Counted from the first letter of the stretch, positions 1 to 6,083 are shown. The stretch is DNA of 8,469 nt from Nitrospirota bacterium (GCA_013151785.1 JAADHP010000178.1:1-8469); one strand, 5' to 3'. Numbers and translations are program-made. The notes: generated by a model from the sequence alone, not told the origin.

Positions 1-2
1 TT

Positions 3-62
3 CAGCTGTTCGAGGAACTCCTGTTTTATCTCTATTTGACAAATCAGCCTGATTTTACTTAA
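3..62 (+). CDS. Possible C-terminal tail of an upstream gene (partial)
   Basis: One forward frame is open from the window edge to a TAA at 60-62 and reads QLFEELLFYLYLTNQPDFT. This has the charged and hydrophobic make-up of a real protein end. A second forward frame is also open, to a TGA at 50-52, so the choice of frame is uncertain. Twenty codons are too few to recognise a family. If real, the gene ends 45 nt before the FAH-family gene and could be in the same transcription unit. Confidence 0.25.
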   Translation, partial: QLFEELLFYLYLTNQPDFT

Positions 63-64
63 CT
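36..64 (+). promoter_or_regulatory. Weak candidate promoter for the FAH-family gene
   Basis: A perfect -35 box TTGACA lies at 36-41. Seventeen bases later is TTAACT (59-64), which matches the -10 consensus at only three of six positions. Between them is a 15-bp perfect palindrome, AAATCAGCCTGATTT (41-55), which could be an operator or chance. The -35 box would lie inside the possible upstream coding tail. The strong -35 and poor -10 leave this uncertain. Confidence 0.25.
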
Positions 65-107
65 TAGTCTTGGACCCAGGGCAAGTGTTTTCTGTATAAA
101 TGGAGAA

Positions 108-845
108 ATGATTCTTGGAAGGTTTTCATACAAAGGTAAACTGGTAAGTGGCATAGTTGAAGGCAGAAGTGTCCGTATCAGTTCCGGAAGGCACAGGGGC
201 AAGAGAGTTCCTTTAGAGAAACTGAAGATCCTCACTCCCTCAAGGCCAACAAAGATTGTCTGTGTGGGGCTCAACTACAGGGACCATGCAGATGAACTTG
301 GTATGCCCATTCCTGAAGAGCCTGTGATATTCCTCAAGCCATCATCCGCCAGTCTACCCCATGGTGAGGATATAGTAATTCCTCCCATCTCGCAAAGAGT
401 GGACTATGAGGCAGAGCTTGCTGTAGTCATAGGCCGAAGGTGCAGAAATGTCTCGCCTGAGGAGGCTCTACATTATATCCTTGGTTATACCTGTTTTAAT
501 GATGTTACAGCAAGGGACCTTCAGCAAAAGGATGGGCAGTGGACCAGGGCAAAGGGTTTTGACACCTTTGCACCCTTTGGTCCCTTTGTGGTCACACCTG
601 ATATGGTGCCCCAGAAGATGGAGATAAAGCTCTATCTTAACGGGAAGTTAAGGCAGAAGGGCAGTACTGAAAACATGATATTTTCTGTGGAGGAGATTGT
701 CTCTTTCATTTCCCAGGTCATGACCCTTCAGAAGGGAGACATAATAGCCACAGGCACCCCACCAGGGGTCGGTCCCATGAGTCCTGGAGATGAGGTGGTG
801 GTGGAAGTCTCAGGGGTTGGACGGCTTGTAAACAGGGTTGTTTAA
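108..845 (+). CDS. Fumarylacetoacetate hydrolase (FAH) family protein
   Basis: This 245-residue protein is a short-form FAH-superfamily enzyme, usual length for the bacterial group annotated as 2-hydroxyhepta-2,4-diene-1,7-dioate isomerase, acylpyruvase or oxaloacetate decarboxylase. A small N-terminal domain (about 1-45) precedes the catalytic domain, which opens with GLNYRDHA (54-61). The metal-binding acidic residues are visible as E101 and E103 in DYEAELAVVIG and D132 in FNDVTARD; K149 and the GTPPGVG loop (216-222) are also typical. The members act in the cytoplasm on 2-oxo acids with C-C bond hydrolysis, isomerisation or decarboxylation using Mg2+ or Mn2+. The exact substrate cannot be read from sequence, and no aromatic-degradation genes lie nearby. 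ATG 108 is the only start in the open frame; a GGAG lies just 2 nt before it, an unusually short spacing. The gene converges on marR with a 6-bp gap and no visible terminator between them. Confidence 0.9.
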   Translation: MILGRFSYKGKLVSGIVEGRSVRISSGRHRGKRVPLEKLKILTPSRPTKIVCVGLNYRDHADELGMPIPEEPVIFLKPSSASLPHGEDIVIPPISQRVDYEAELAVVIGRRCRNVSPEEALHYILGYTCFNDVTARDLQQKDGQWTRAKGFDTFAPFGPFVVTPDMVPQKMEIKLYLNGKLRQKGSTENMIFSVEEIVSFISQVMTLQKGDIIATGTPPGVGPMSPGDEVVVEVSGVGRLVNRVV

Positions 846-851
846 TATCTC

Positions 852-1334
852 TCAATCTTTTTCTGCTTCGATTGGTCCGGTTGTAAGTATGGGAGCTGCC
901 TTGATTTCTTCTGCATCAAGTATAGAAACTATCTTCTGCAGGGCGGAAAGAATAAAGGTTTTCTCCCAGTCCTGAAGTTGTGAGAGTTCCTTAATGAAAT
1001 ACTCATGGAGCATCGGAGGGGATTCTTTCAGAAGTGACTGACCCCTTTTTGTGACAGAAAGCAGAACACTGCGACCGTCTTTTTTGTTGGGTTGTTTTTT
1101 GATGAGACCCTTTTTTTCAAGACGATTTACTATACCAGTAACAGTTGCATGACTAAGATTTATCTTCTGTGAAAGATGTCCTGGCGAAAGAGGGCCTTCT
1201 GATGCAATATACTTGAGACAGAGCAACTGAGGTGTAGTGAGACCGAAGTTTTTAATAAGATAAGAAGACTGTCTGTCAATTGCCCTCATTATCCTTCTGA
1301 CACTTATTAATATTTCTTCTTCGTATTTGATCAT
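852..1334 (-). CDS. MarR-family transcriptional regulator (EctR-like)
   Basis: This 160-residue protein has the MarR winged-helix fold. The DNA-binding core spans about 33-100, with a recognition helix around 61-76 (SHATVTGIVNRLEKKG) and a wing around 84-94 containing KKDGRS, the usual MarR D-x-R position. The flanking helices would form the dimer interface. It probably represses its own promoter and the divergent asnB-nitrilase operon, because matching palindromic sites lie at both promoters. The C-terminal segment, QLQDWEKTFILSALQKI followed by DAEEIKAAPILTTGP, looks to me like the tail of MarR regulators that control ectoine or N-acetylglutaminylglutamine amide genes. That is from memory and is not proof. 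The start ATG at 1334 has only a weak GGAA just upstream. No ligand-binding residue can be assigned. Confidence is high for the family and low for the osmolyte role. Confidence 0.9.
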   Translation of the reverse strand: MIKYEEEILISVRRIMRAIDRQSSYLIKNFGLTTPQLLCLKYIASEGPLSPGHLSQKINLSHATVTGIVNRLEKKGLIKKQPNKKDGRSVLLSVTKRGQSLLKESPPMLHEYFIKELSQLQDWEKTFILSALQKIVSILDAEEIKAAPILTTGPIEAEKD

Positions 1335-1372
1335 TTCCGGACTCTCATGGATTCTTTGACATGCTCATTAAT

Positions 1373-1390
1373 TGTTTAGTATACTAAATA
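1373..1390. promoter_or_regulatory. MarR/EctR-like operator 1 at the marR promoter
   Basis: The 18-bp site TGTTTAGT-AT-ACTAAATA consists of two 8-bp half-sites around a central AT. Its inner 14 bp (1375-1388) are a perfect palindrome. It completely covers the -10 box of the predicted marR promoter, as expected for autorepression. On the minus strand one half-site reads TATTTAGT, which I recall as identical to a half-site of the EctR1 operator. Confidence 0.7.
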
Positions 1391-1410
1391 AGTTTTGATT
1401 TAAATGTCAA
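1381..1410 (-). promoter_or_regulatory. marR promoter
   Basis: On the minus strand a perfect -35 TTGACA (1410-1405) is followed after 18 bp by TAGTAT (1386-1381), a four-of-six match to the -10 consensus. The transcription start would be near 1374, giving a leader of about 40 nt. The -10 box lies inside the palindromic operator. Confidence 0.6.
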
Positions 1411-1472
1411 CCTGGAGCTTTAAACTGTCTCTATTTTATTTAAACATTAAAGATTCGGTAAGCATAATGTGA

Positions 1473-1501
1473 TTGAAAACAATTTTAAAATACTAAATAA
1501 A
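1473..1501 (+). promoter_or_regulatory. Candidate promoter of the asnB-nitrilase operon
   Basis: TTGAAA (1473-1478) matches the -35 consensus at five of six positions. With 17-bp spacing the -10 would be AATAAA (1496-1501), a weak match; AAATAA at 16-bp spacing is an alternative. The second operator-like copy lies over the spacer and -10. The start would be near 1508. The weak -10 makes exact placement uncertain, but the overlap with the operator supports this region. Confidence 0.4.
1482..1499. promoter_or_regulatory. MarR/EctR-like operator 2 upstream of asnB
   Basis: The sequence ATTTTAAA-AT-ACTAAATA repeats the central AT and the whole right half-site of operator 1 exactly. Across the overlapping 17 bp it agrees at 15 positions. 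Its left half-site is degenerate. The copies are 109 bp apart, in the same orientation, close to a whole number of helical turns (about 10.4), so cooperative binding or looping is possible. It overlies the candidate asnB promoter. Confidence 0.55.
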
Positions 1502-1542
1502 TTGGTGCACTGCACAAGATACAGGAAAATGAAGTGGGACCG

Positions 1543-1583
1543 GCCTTTAAAGATGATCCTGCAGGGTAATCAGATTTAAAGGT
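1543..1583 (+). promoter_or_regulatory. Stem-loop in the asnB leader
   Basis: The arms CCTTTAAA (1544-1551) and TTTAAAGG (1575-1582) are perfectly complementary and can be extended by one G-U pair. The loop holds a further self-complementary CCTGCAGG and a GAT/ATC pairing, so the element could fold as a compound hairpin. No U-run follows, so it is not an intrinsic terminator. It ends just before the ribosome binding site of the small reading frame at 1599 and could protect the mRNA or tune translation. It matches no riboswitch class I recognise. Confidence 0.4.
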
Positions 1584-1598
1584 ACGGGAGCAAATGTA

Positions 1599-1658
1599 AT
1601 GGACAAGTTCATCCATAAAGGCTGGAGTTGGAGGCAATTACTATGGATTCGAAAATAA
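1599..1658 (+). CDS. Possible 19-codon leader peptide upstream of asnB
   Basis: An ATG at 1599 is preceded at 8-nt spacing by GGGAG (1586-1590), a good ribosome binding site. The frame encodes MDKFIHKGWSWRQLLWIRK and stops at TAA 1656-1658. The peptide is basic and carries three tryptophans. Its stop codon overlaps the asnB ribosome binding site and ends 14 nt before the asnB start. Its translation could therefore be coupled to asnB or expose its binding site, or it may be a small protein in its own right. I recognise no family. A short frame with a suitable ribosome binding site can arise by chance, so this is a candidate only. Confidence 0.35.
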   Translation: MDKFIHKGWSWRQLLWIRK

Positions 1659-1672
1659 AGGAGTAGAAAGAC

Positions 1673-3304
1673 ATGTGTACAGTATGCGGACATTTTGTAA
1701 GAAAGGGACAGATCAGATCGGATGATATCCATGACATGCTAATAAAAATGAGTCATCGTGGTCCTGACACCCATGGAGTATTTCTTGATGGACTTATAAA
1801 AAGGGCAGAGGATATTTCCACATTAGAACCTTACTTTCAAAAAGATGCAAGGATTGCCCTTGGCCATTCCAGGCTAAAGATTATAGGCGCAGAAGAGCGT
1901 TCGCAGCCTTATTCATCCTGTGATAACAAACTCAGCCTTATTCACAATGGAGAGATCTATAATTATCAGAAGCTCAGAGCACTGCTTGCCAGAGACCATG
2001 AGTTTAAGACCACAAGTGACAGTGAGGTTATTGTCCATCTGCTTGAAGAGGTCTACAGGGATGCCCTTAAAAAGATCCTGGGTCTTCTTGATGGGATGTA
2101 CGCCCTTGCTGTTACTGATGGCAGGAAGGTCGTAGTGGCAAGAGACCCTATAGGAAAAAAGCCTCTTTACTATATTCAGAACAAAGAAGTCACTTATTTT
2201 GCCTCAGAAAAGAAGGCCCTCTGGAATGGTAAGGACGAGCCTAAAAGGTTAATGCCTGGACATATTCTTGAACTTTCCGACAGTGGATTGAGAATTTTTA
2301 AGGGTTATGAACTTCAGCTTCCACAGATTGATATAGTTGACTTCAGAAGAGCGGTAAGTATGTACAAGGAGGCAATTGTGAATGCCGTACGGAAACGCCT
2401 CTCCGGATTGCAGGAAAGTACAATAGGGGTCATCTTTTCAGGTGGAATAGACTCTGTACTGGTGGCACATCTGCTCCAGCGTGAGGGTAAAAACATCAAG
2501 TGCTATTGCACGGGAACCCCTGATTCAGGTGATATGCTTGCCTCTGAGCAGGTAGCCAGAGAGCTTGGTTTTGAATTGAAGACAACGATCATAGATGAAA
2601 CAACGGTAGAGAGAATATTGCCTGAGGTTATAAGAAACGTGGAGGAGTCAGGACTTTTGCAGGTGGAGGTTGCAATCCCCATGTATCTTGCTGCCCAGCT
2701 GGCTTCTGAAGACGGAATAAGGGTGATGTTTACAGGACAGGCTGCTGACGAACTCTTTGCTGGCTATCCGTGGTATAATGATGTGGTGAGAGAAGAAGGA
2801 TATCTTATTCTCCATGAAAAACTCTGGGAAGATCTAACCTATCTTTATAAGGATACACTTGAGAGGGAGGATAAACTGACCATGTCCCATTCCATTGAAC
2901 TAAGGGCCCCCTACCTTGACCGTGATGTTATATCCACGGCAATGCGCATTGCACCTAATCTTAAAATTGATGGCCCCGAGGATATGTTAAGGAAAAGAGT
3001 TCATCGTCAGGCTGCAGTTGAACTGGGAGTACCGCCCTCGATTGCCTTCAGGAAAAAAGATCCGGCACAATCAGGCTCTGGCATACATGGAATCGTAGAA
3101 AGACTGGCCAGAAGGCATGTTGATAAAGTAAAGGACGATCTGGTAGAGAAAAATATTGACCGCGACAAGGGAAGCCTTTACAGATACGGAGATGACGAGT
3201 ATGGTGATGACATTGCCAGGGTCTATCTTCAAAAAATAGAAGATGAGATTAAGAAGATATACATACCTGCCTACCTTAATAAGCAGGAGTGCCGGTGTCA
3301 TTAA
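1673..3304 (+). CDS. AsnB-like glutamine-dependent amidotransferase (asparagine synthase family)
   Basis: This 543-residue cytoplasmic enzyme has the two-domain build of glutamine-hydrolysing asparagine synthases. The N-terminal class II glutaminase domain (about 2-185) has the nucleophile C2 after Met removal, HRGPDTHG (28-35), HNGEIYNY (91-98) and TSDSEV (114-119). The synthase domain (about 230-480) has the ATP pyrophosphatase loop SGGIDS (256-261), GQAADELFAGY (355-365) and MSHSIELRAPYLD (404-416). Such enzymes activate a carboxylate with ATP and add ammonia from glutamine. Q356 lies where E. coli AsnB has the catalytic Glu348, and the late segment RKKDPAQSGSG resembles archaeal-type AsnB proteins. 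The true acceptor may be aspartate or another carboxylate. ATG 1673 is set by AAGGAG 9 nt upstream and by the required N-terminal Cys. It is co-transcribed with the overlapping nitrilase gene, probably under MarR control. A housekeeping asparagine synthase remains possible, but the setting argues for a special role. Confidence 0.9.
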   Translation: MCTVCGHFVRKGQIRSDDIHDMLIKMSHRGPDTHGVFLDGLIKRAEDISTLEPYFQKDARIALGHSRLKIIGAEERSQPYSSCDNKLSLIHNGEIYNYQKLRALLARDHEFKTTSDSEVIVHLLEEVYRDALKKILGLLDGMYALAVTDGRKVVVARDPIGKKPLYYIQNKEVTYFASEKKALWNGKDEPKRLMPGHILELSDSGLRIFKGYELQLPQIDIVDFRRAVSMYKEAIVNAVRKRLSGLQESTIGVIFSGGIDSVLVAHLLQREGKNIKCYCTGTPDSGDMLASEQVARELGFELKTTIIDETTVERILPEVIRNVEESGLLQVEVAIPMYLAAQLASEDGIRVMFTGQAADELFAGYPWYNDVVREEGYLILHEKLWEDLTYLYKDTLEREDKLTMSHSIELRAPYLDRDVISTAMRIAPNLKIDGPEDMLRKRVHRQAAVELGVPPSIAFRKKDPAQSGSGIHGIVERLARRHVDKVKDDLVEKNIDRDKGSLYRYGDDEYGDDIARVYLQKIEDEIKKIYIPAYLNKQECRCH

Positions 3305-4095
3305 AAAAGAAGATAACTCTCGCGCAAATCGGCAGATACGATGACCTCAGGCGACACATCAGACATATCAAGAGTATTATTAAAGAAAACAGCAAGTCTG
3401 ATCTTATAGTCTTCCCCGAACTTATCCTCCATGGACATCCATCAATTGAAAGACCCGAGGGATTACTTTACAGAAAAATGAAGGTCTTTTACAGAGATCT
3501 TGCTGAAAGCGCCGATGACCTTATCAGCTTCATTCAGGATGCTGGCGCCAGGGTAATCTTCGGCCACCTGCGAGGAACTGCAGGTGCTTTCCTCAACACT
3601 GCCACGTATGTGGACAGAAACAGGATTTACCATTATAACAAAACGCATATACACTGGACAGAAAACTTTATACCTGGCAAGAGACTTGATGTTATCGATA
3701 CTCCAGCCGGGAGGCTTGGTATCTGTATCTGTTATGACGGTGCATTTCTTGAGGTCTGGAGAGTGCTTGCACTCAAGGGTGCTGATATCGTGATTAATAT
3801 TTCGGCAACGCCAAGGGAGTTTCCCCAGGAGTTCATCTGGAGCCGTCTTCAAGGGGCTGCTATCTTCAATCAGCTGTTCATTGTCTATGTAAATAGACCT
3901 GATAAGATCTTTTCAGGACAAAGTGCGGTTATTAATCCACAGGGTAAAATTATTGCCAATCTTGGGAAGAGACCGAATGTTAAAACAGTAACGGTTGATC
4001 TGAAAGAAATAAAGAGATGGCGGAAAAAAGAGGTTATATACCCGAATAGAATACCACGATTATATCGTGAGATCGTCAAGCAGAAGAAAAAATAA
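3295..4095 (+). CDS. Nitrilase-superfamily (carbon-nitrogen hydrolase) protein
   Basis: The product (266 residues from GTG 3295) has the full Glu-Lys-Cys catalytic set of the nitrilase superfamily: E42 in FPEL, K116 in YNKTH and C146 in GICICYDGA, with the supporting E123 in HWTENFIPG. Members hydrolyse amides, carbamoyl groups or nitriles in the cytoplasm through a thioester on the cysteine, and some transfer the acyl group. Length and motifs are those of a stand-alone amidase, with no fused domain. I prefer GTG 3295 because AGGAG (3285-3289) is 5 nt before it. The upstream GTG at 3289 shares its first base with that ribosome binding site. The gene overlaps asnB by 10 nt, so the two are translationally coupled and probably act on related substrates, for example amide formation and amide removal or trimming of one small molecule. 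The substrate is unknown. It ends 70 bp before the convergent acr3, and I see no clear terminator between them. Confidence 0.88.
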   Translation: MSLKKKITLAQIGRYDDLRRHIRHIKSIIKENSKSDLIVFPELILHGHPSIERPEGLLYRKMKVFYRDLAESADDLISFIQDAGARVIFGHLRGTAGAFLNTATYVDRNRIYHYNKTHIHWTENFIPGKRLDVIDTPAGRLGICICYDGAFLEVWRVLALKGADIVINISATPREFPQEFIWSRLQGAAIFNQLFIVYVNRPDKIFSGQSAVINPQGKIIANLGKRPNVKTVTVDLKEIKRWRKKEVIYPNRIPRLYREIVKQKKK

Positions 4096-4165
4096 TCTCC
4101 TCACCCCGGTCAGCACATTATCACATAGACGCCAGATAGCCAGAGAAGACGATCGCCCTGCTCCC

Positions 4166-5239
4166 CTAAACCGGTTCTGTTGCCTCTATACGGCAGTGCT
4201 CTTCAGGATAGAATTTCCTCTGGAAGTATAGTGCCACATTAACAAGTCCTATCAGTACAGGAACTTCAACAAGAGGGCCTATCACTGTTGCAAATGCCTG
4301 TCCTGAATTGATACCGAACACTGCCACAGCCACGGCAATGGCAAGTTCAAAGTCATTTGATGCAGCAGTGAAACTCAGTGTGGCTGAGATGGGATAATTT
4401 GCACCAATCCTTTTTGCAATAAAGAATGTGATGAGAAACATAAAGACAAAGTATATAAAGAGCGGAATTGCCACCCTCAGTACATCAAGGGGGAGTTTAA
4501 CAATATATTCACCCTTCAGTGAAAACATAACCACTATTGTAAAAAGCAGTGCCACAAGGGTGATGGGGCTTATCTTCGGTATAAACCGATCGTGATACCA
4601 CTTTTTGTCCTTTATCTTTATTAGAGTAAATCTCGTAATCACACCGGCAAGAAAGGGTATTCCAAGATAGATAAAGACACTCTTCGCTATCTCCGCAATC
4701 CTGACATTCACCAGAGTGCCTTCAAGGCCGAAAATTGGCGGAAGGACGGTGATGAAGATGTATGCATACAGGGAGTAGGTAAAGACCTGGAAAAGGGCAT
4801 TGAAGGCCACAAGCCCTGCCACATAGTCAGGATCTCCACAGGCAAGATCATTCCAGACAAGCACCATGGCAATACATCGGGCAAGCCCAACCAGTATTAT
4901 TCCAACCATGTAATCAGGCATGTCTCCAAGTAACATTATGGCAAGTAAAAACATGACAACCGGCCCAACAATCCAGTTCTGGATAAGGCTTATTGCAAGA
5001 ATCTTTTTGTTGCTGAACACATTTGGAAGGTCTTCATACCGCACCTTTGCAAGTGGTGGATACATCATCAGTATCAGTCCTATGGCTATTGGAATGTTTG
5101 TGGTGCCAGTGGTGAACCTGTTCAGGAATCCTTCAACTCCTGGCACTAAATATCCAAGCCCCACCCCGAAGGCCATTGCAAGAAATATCCAGAGTGTTAG
5201 TAACCGTTCAATAAAGGAAAGCCTTTTAACTCGTGTCAT
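4166..5239 (-). CDS. acr3: Arsenite efflux transporter, ACR3 family
   Basis: This 357-residue inner-membrane protein is strongly hydrophobic throughout, with about ten predicted membrane segments as in ACR3 carriers, which expel arsenite using the proton gradient. The family hallmark GLARCIAMVLVWNDLACGD (118-136) holds the conserved functional cysteine C122 and a second cysteine C134. A second typical stretch, FTAASNDFELAIAVAVAVFG, and the later GPLVEVPVLIGLV are also diagnostic. The length and N-terminus (a basic start, then the first membrane helix at about 12-32) are normal. It is the last gene of arsR-arsC-acr3, starting 41 nt after arsC. Its GGAG is 12 nt from the ATG, rather far, so coupling to arsC may help translation. 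The arsC-acr3 gap contains a G-rich run (GGGGACGGGGGG on the minus strand). No arsA ATPase is present, consistent with a secondary carrier. Confidence 0.95.
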   Translation of the reverse strand: MTRVKRLSFIERLLTLWIFLAMAFGVGLGYLVPGVEGFLNRFTTGTTNIPIAIGLILMMYPPLAKVRYEDLPNVFSNKKILAISLIQNWIVGPVVMFLLAIMLLGDMPDYMVGIILVGLARCIAMVLVWNDLACGDPDYVAGLVAFNALFQVFTYSLYAYIFITVLPPIFGLEGTLVNVRIAEIAKSVFIYLGIPFLAGVITRFTLIKIKDKKWYHDRFIPKISPITLVALLFTIVVMFSLKGEYIVKLPLDVLRVAIPLFIYFVFMFLITFFIAKRIGANYPISATLSFTAASNDFELAIAVAVAVFGINSGQAFATVIGPLVEVPVLIGLVNVALYFQRKFYPEEHCRIEATEPV

Positions 5240-5280
5240 ATCTTTAACTTTCTCCGTGTATTAGGGAACCCCCCGTCCCC

Positions 5281-5709
5281 TTATGGAGTCCTCCTTCCTT
5301 TGATTTCCTTTATAAAATTAATAATTTTCTCCCTTATCTCGTCCCTTGTTTTCCTGAATGCCCTGAGTACCTCCTCCTCTGTCCCTATCGTTCCAACAGG
5401 ATCATCAATGGGCCAATGGAGGCGTTTTATCTCAGGCGGTGTGGCAGGACATGATGCCTCGGCATTACCGCAGAGTGTGATTATTACATCCATCTGTCTC
5501 AAGAGTTCTTCCTCAATCGGGTCAGAGGTTTGATTGGAGATATCTATGCCTATTTCCTTCATTACCTTTATGGCAAAGGGATTGACGCCCACTGGCATAA
5601 GTCCTGCACTGTAGGCTTCTACAAAGCCCTTTCCAATGTGCCTTGCCAGCCCCTCAGCCATCTGAGAACGGCAGGAATTACCTGTACAGAGAAACATAAT
5701 CTTCAGCAT
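5281..5709 (-). CDS. arsC: Arsenate reductase, thioredoxin-coupled (low-molecular-weight phosphatase type)
   Basis: This 142-residue cytoplasmic enzyme reduces arsenate to arsenite. The phosphatase P-loop CTGNSCR (8-14) supplies the nucleophile C8 and R14. The redox relay cysteines C80 and C87 lie in LCGNAEASCP, the spacing of the Staphylococcus/Bacillus thioredoxin-dependent ArsC, not the glutaredoxin type. The general acid is D103 in IDDPVG. Length matches the family. The start ATG has GGAG 5 nt upstream. It lies 21 nt after arsR and 41 nt before acr3 in one minus-strand operon, so the arsenite it makes is passed to the ACR3 pump. All catalytic residues are present and nothing is truncated. 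Confidence 0.95.
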   Translation of the reverse strand: MLKIMFLCTGNSCRSQMAEGLARHIGKGFVEAYSAGLMPVGVNPFAIKVMKEIGIDISNQTSDPIEEELLRQMDVIITLCGNAEASCPATPPEIKRLHWPIDDPVGTIGTEEEVLRAFRKTRDEIREKIINFIKEIKGRRTP

Positions 5710-5730
5710 ATCATCTCCGGAACGGGTTGA

Positions 5731-6075
5731 TTACTTACAGATATTGACACCTTTTTTTAATGCTGTGAGTTTCCTGATATCTTGACGTACGGTTTTATCG
5801 TCGTTCAGGACCTGCTTTATCACTTCTATAAAGATACGGTTATATTTATTAAAAGCCTCATCAACAAGACGATAATAGGACCATGTACCTTCTTTTCTCC
5901 GCTCCACAAGGCCTGCGGTATGGAGTATCCCGAGGTGCTTTGAGACAGTGGACTGTCCCATACCAAGTATCTCCATCAGTTCACAAACGCACAGTTCACC
6001 TTTTTCAAGGAGCTTGAGTATCCTTACCCTTGTCTCATCAGACAGTGCCTTTGTGACCAGCAAGAAATCCCTCAT
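5731..6075 (-). CDS. arsR: ArsR-family arsenite-responsive repressor
   Basis: This 114-residue SmtB/ArsR winged-helix repressor begins MRDFLLVTKALSDETRVRIL, the normal family start. Its metalloid site is the pair C29 and C31 in ELCVCELM, on the helix before the recognition helix, as in classical ArsR; the recognition helix is about QSTVSKHLGILHTAGLV (41-57), followed by the wing RRKEGTWSYYRL. A third cysteine, C113, is the penultimate residue and could complete a three-sulfur As(III) site from the partner subunit, but this is speculative. It probably represses its own operon until arsenite binds, with an operator 13 bp before the start. No ribosome binding site precedes ATG 6075, and the promoter suggests a leaderless message. 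An in-frame TTG at 6063 with GAGGG 5 nt upstream is an alternative start that would cost four residues. I keep the ATG because homologues have this N-terminal length. Confidence 0.93.
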   Translation of the reverse strand: MRDFLLVTKALSDETRVRILKLLEKGELCVCELMEILGMGQSTVSKHLGILHTAGLVERRKEGTWSYYRLVDEAFNKYNRIFIEVIKQVLNDDKTVRQDIRKLTALKKGVNICK

Positions 6076-6083
6076 TATTCATC

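Larger units (their letters stand above)
1335..1672. other. 338-bp divergent control region between marR and asnB
   Basis: The stretch is AT-rich and holds no conventional gene. From left to right it contains the marR leader, the marR promoter with a palindromic operator, an AT-rich middle, a candidate asnB promoter overlapped by a second operator-like copy, a small inverted repeat (GTGCA-C-TGCAC, 1505-1515) near the likely asnB transcription start, a stem-loop, a possible 19-codon reading frame, and the asnB ribosome binding site AAGGAG (1658-1663, 9 nt before ATG). The asnB leader would be about 165 nt, long for a plain operon. Confidence 0.7.

Noticed and set aside
1436..1451. Third MarR operator copy (TTATTTA half-site)
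   Set aside because: Only one half-site matches, in a strongly AT-rich stretch; the other half is unrelated.
3289..3294. Upstream GTG start of the nitrilase gene
   Set aside because: This GTG shares its first base with the AGGAG ribosome binding site, so no spacing is left. The next in-frame GTG (3295) has 5-nt spacing.
3463..3852. 129-residue minus-strand reading frame inside the nitrilase gene
   Set aside because: It is antisense to the catalytic core of a clearly conserved enzyme, and it has no family motif.
4096..4165. Bidirectional terminator between the nitrilase and acr3 genes
   Set aside because: The 70-bp gap has only short or imperfect self-complementarity and no T-run, so no terminator can be supported.
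4920..5264. 114-residue plus-strand reading frame inside acr3
   Set aside because: It is the mirror of a conserved membrane-protein gene, has no recognisable motif and no independent support.
5264..5280. G-rich run between arsC and acr3 as a mobile-element scar
   Set aside because: GGGGACGGGGGGTTCCC is striking, but there is only one copy in the window, with no flanking duplication or matching end.
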